Assembly (NCBI GenBank): GCA_037957365.1
Contig: JARHVA010004230.1
Span: 337,501-401,500 of the forward strand
Length of the DNA stretch: 64,000 bases
Direction of reading: 5' to 3'
Source of the DNA: Torreya grandis
Taxonomy: Eukaryota > Streptophyta > Pinopsida > Cupressales > Taxaceae
Part shown: positions 62,567-64,000 of the stretch, in pieces
How positions within the stretch are numbered: the stretch's first letter is position 1
How the letters are laid out: each line of letters starts with the position of its first letter
Notes under the pieces: model-generated
The model's input: only the letters and a program-made list of their open reading frames with translations
Database searches by the model: none
What the model was told of the DNA's origin: nothing
Position numbers and translations under genes: made by a program

Positions 62567-64000
62567 CTACTTGAGGTGTATAATGTTCATAGTCTCATCA
62601 ATATCATCCCCATCTAGTTTGGTAATACTATATGCTTCTATGTTATAATCTATAAGAGTGATGAAAGGACCTAACCAGTTGGGTTTGAACTTGCCTTTAT
62701 GCTTCCTTTTAGCCATGGTATTCTTTTGGTTTTCTTTGAGTACAAGATCACCAAATTCAAAGTTTCTATGTTTCATAGCTTATTTTACTAACCATGGAGG
62801 TGATTTTGATATGCATGTATATTATTAACTACATCCATGTGTTTCTAATCAAGTAACTCTAGTTCTTTTAGGCAAGCTACTTGATAGTCATTGTCATCTA
62901 GAACATGCTTGAAAGAGATGCATAATAATGGTAAATCAACCTTAATGGGAAGAATGGATTTAGTTCCATAAATAATTGAGTATGGAGTGGCTCTTATTAT
63001 GGTGTGATGATTGGTATATTATTCCAAAAAGGTGAAGAATATTTGAAGGTGTCACTCATGACTGACATCATTGACAATCTTTTTCATTCTATTGATAATG
63101 GTTTAATTGTATGCTTTGACCTAGCCATTACCTTGAGGGTAATATGCCTTGGGTGATGTTGTATCATTATTTTTTAATGATCCTCCATTATTTTATATAA
63201 TGTTAGAAGTGATATTTTAGTGATAGATGAGGTGGTTGAAAATGAAATTGTAAATTTGCTTTCCAATCATGTAAGTGAGGGGTATAGCTTTGATCTACTT
63301 AGTGAAATATTTTGTGGTGGTAAGGATGTGTTTATGGCTATTAGATGAGGTGGGGTTTATATACCCAATGAGGTTGAGGCCCCATGTAGAAAATGGCCAT
63401 GGTGTCAAAATTGGTTGGAGAGTCTTGGTGGGGGCGTAATTTAGATTAGCATGCCATTAACATCTATCACATATTTTGACATATGAAGTTGTATCTCCAT
63501 ACATTATTTTCCAATACTAAATATTATGAAATAATTTTTTGGATAGGACTACCCCACTAGTGTGGGATACACATACATTTTCATGAACTTCCTATAATAC
63601 TAGTATAGATTCTACTAAAGTTAAACAATAAAGAAGAGTTCCATAAAAACTATGATGGTATAAGGCTAGTCTAAGTAAGGTATAACATTGGGTTTTATGG
63701 ATGAAGGCCTTACTTTGTTTCTAGGATAATAAGTCTAGTAATAAGATTTGATCATGAAGATAGGCATATAGGTTGAAATACCAAGTAGAGCTAAGACTGA
63801 AAATATCACAAATTATTATGATTATTGATGGTTCATGAGCTGACACTGTTAGATTTTCAATGAGAAATTGGTTATCCTTTTCCATGTCTAGATATTGAAT
63901 GAGTGACCTAATGGTATCCATTGCATCTATTATCTTATTATTTTACCTTGGTATATGCTAAAATTAGATGTCAAAAAGATATTACTTGAGAGTGTTGATT
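62567..64000 (-). pseudogene. Ty3/gypsy integrase remnant running off the window end
   Basis: The minus strand reads, from the edge inward: SSTWYFNLYAYLHDQ (pol linker, near 63800), a zinc-binding piece EVHENVCVSH near 63595, the core WPFSTWGLNLIGYINPTSS (about 63390), KYFTK and IKAIPLT, AYYPQGNG-VKAYN (about 63120), ATPYSIIYGTKSILPIKVDL (about 62960), and a C-terminal MKHRNFEFGDLVLKENQKNT...WLGPF segment (62776-62567). The first catalytic Asp is Asn (63373-63375) and the Glu is Lys (63115-63117). Several stops are present. Style and motifs match the giant element's branch, but this is a different copy. Confidence 0.87.

Overview
This is a gene-free stretch of a large, repeat-filled, heavily methylated plant nuclear genome. 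The sequence is AT-rich (roughly 70% A+T by eye) and strongly CpG-depleted. Every coding remnant I could read belongs to plant-type Ty3/gypsy or Ty1/copia LTR retrotransposons, and plant initiator-Met-tRNA primer sites recur. The old, undeleted, nested elements and C-to-T decay fit a gymnosperm or a giant-genome angiosperm; the exact taxon cannot be read from the window. I found no host protein gene, tRNA, rRNA or CRISPR array.

The centre (about 8.16-49.29 kb) is one giant Tat-like Ty3/gypsy element on the minus strand. Its LTRs are 5.5-6 kb and its own length would be about 18 kb. Four other LTR elements have inserted into it, all on the minus strand: a 2.9-kb non-coding LTR element inside the reverse transcriptase (16671-19577); a copia element with 2.79-kb LTRs between gag and protease (21647-31379, duplication AAAAG); a second copia element in gag (31504-36566, duplication TGAAT/TAAAT); and a chromovirus in the right LTR (42914-48365, duplication ATATC, LTRs about 95% identical). 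With the insertions removed, the giant element reads gag - protease - extra RNase H - reverse transcriptase - RNase H - integrase, from 38.2 kb down to 14.5 kb.

The left flank (1-8.16 kb) holds a plus-strand coiled-coil remnant and an old plus-strand gypsy gag and protease. The right flank (49.29-64 kb) holds the primer site and LTR of another minus-strand element (54.69 kb onward), two minisatellites of about 120 bp and 39 bp, long (AC)n and (AT)n microsatellites, and a gypsy integrase running off the window end.

All elements look dead. Breaks are mostly in-frame stops explainable as CAA/CAG/CGA to TAA/TAG/TGA, and catalytic acidic residues changed to Asn or Lys by G-to-A. This matches deamination of methylated cytosine on either strand. 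The window is best read as a fossil record of successive insertions in a silenced region, not as a set of cooperating genes.
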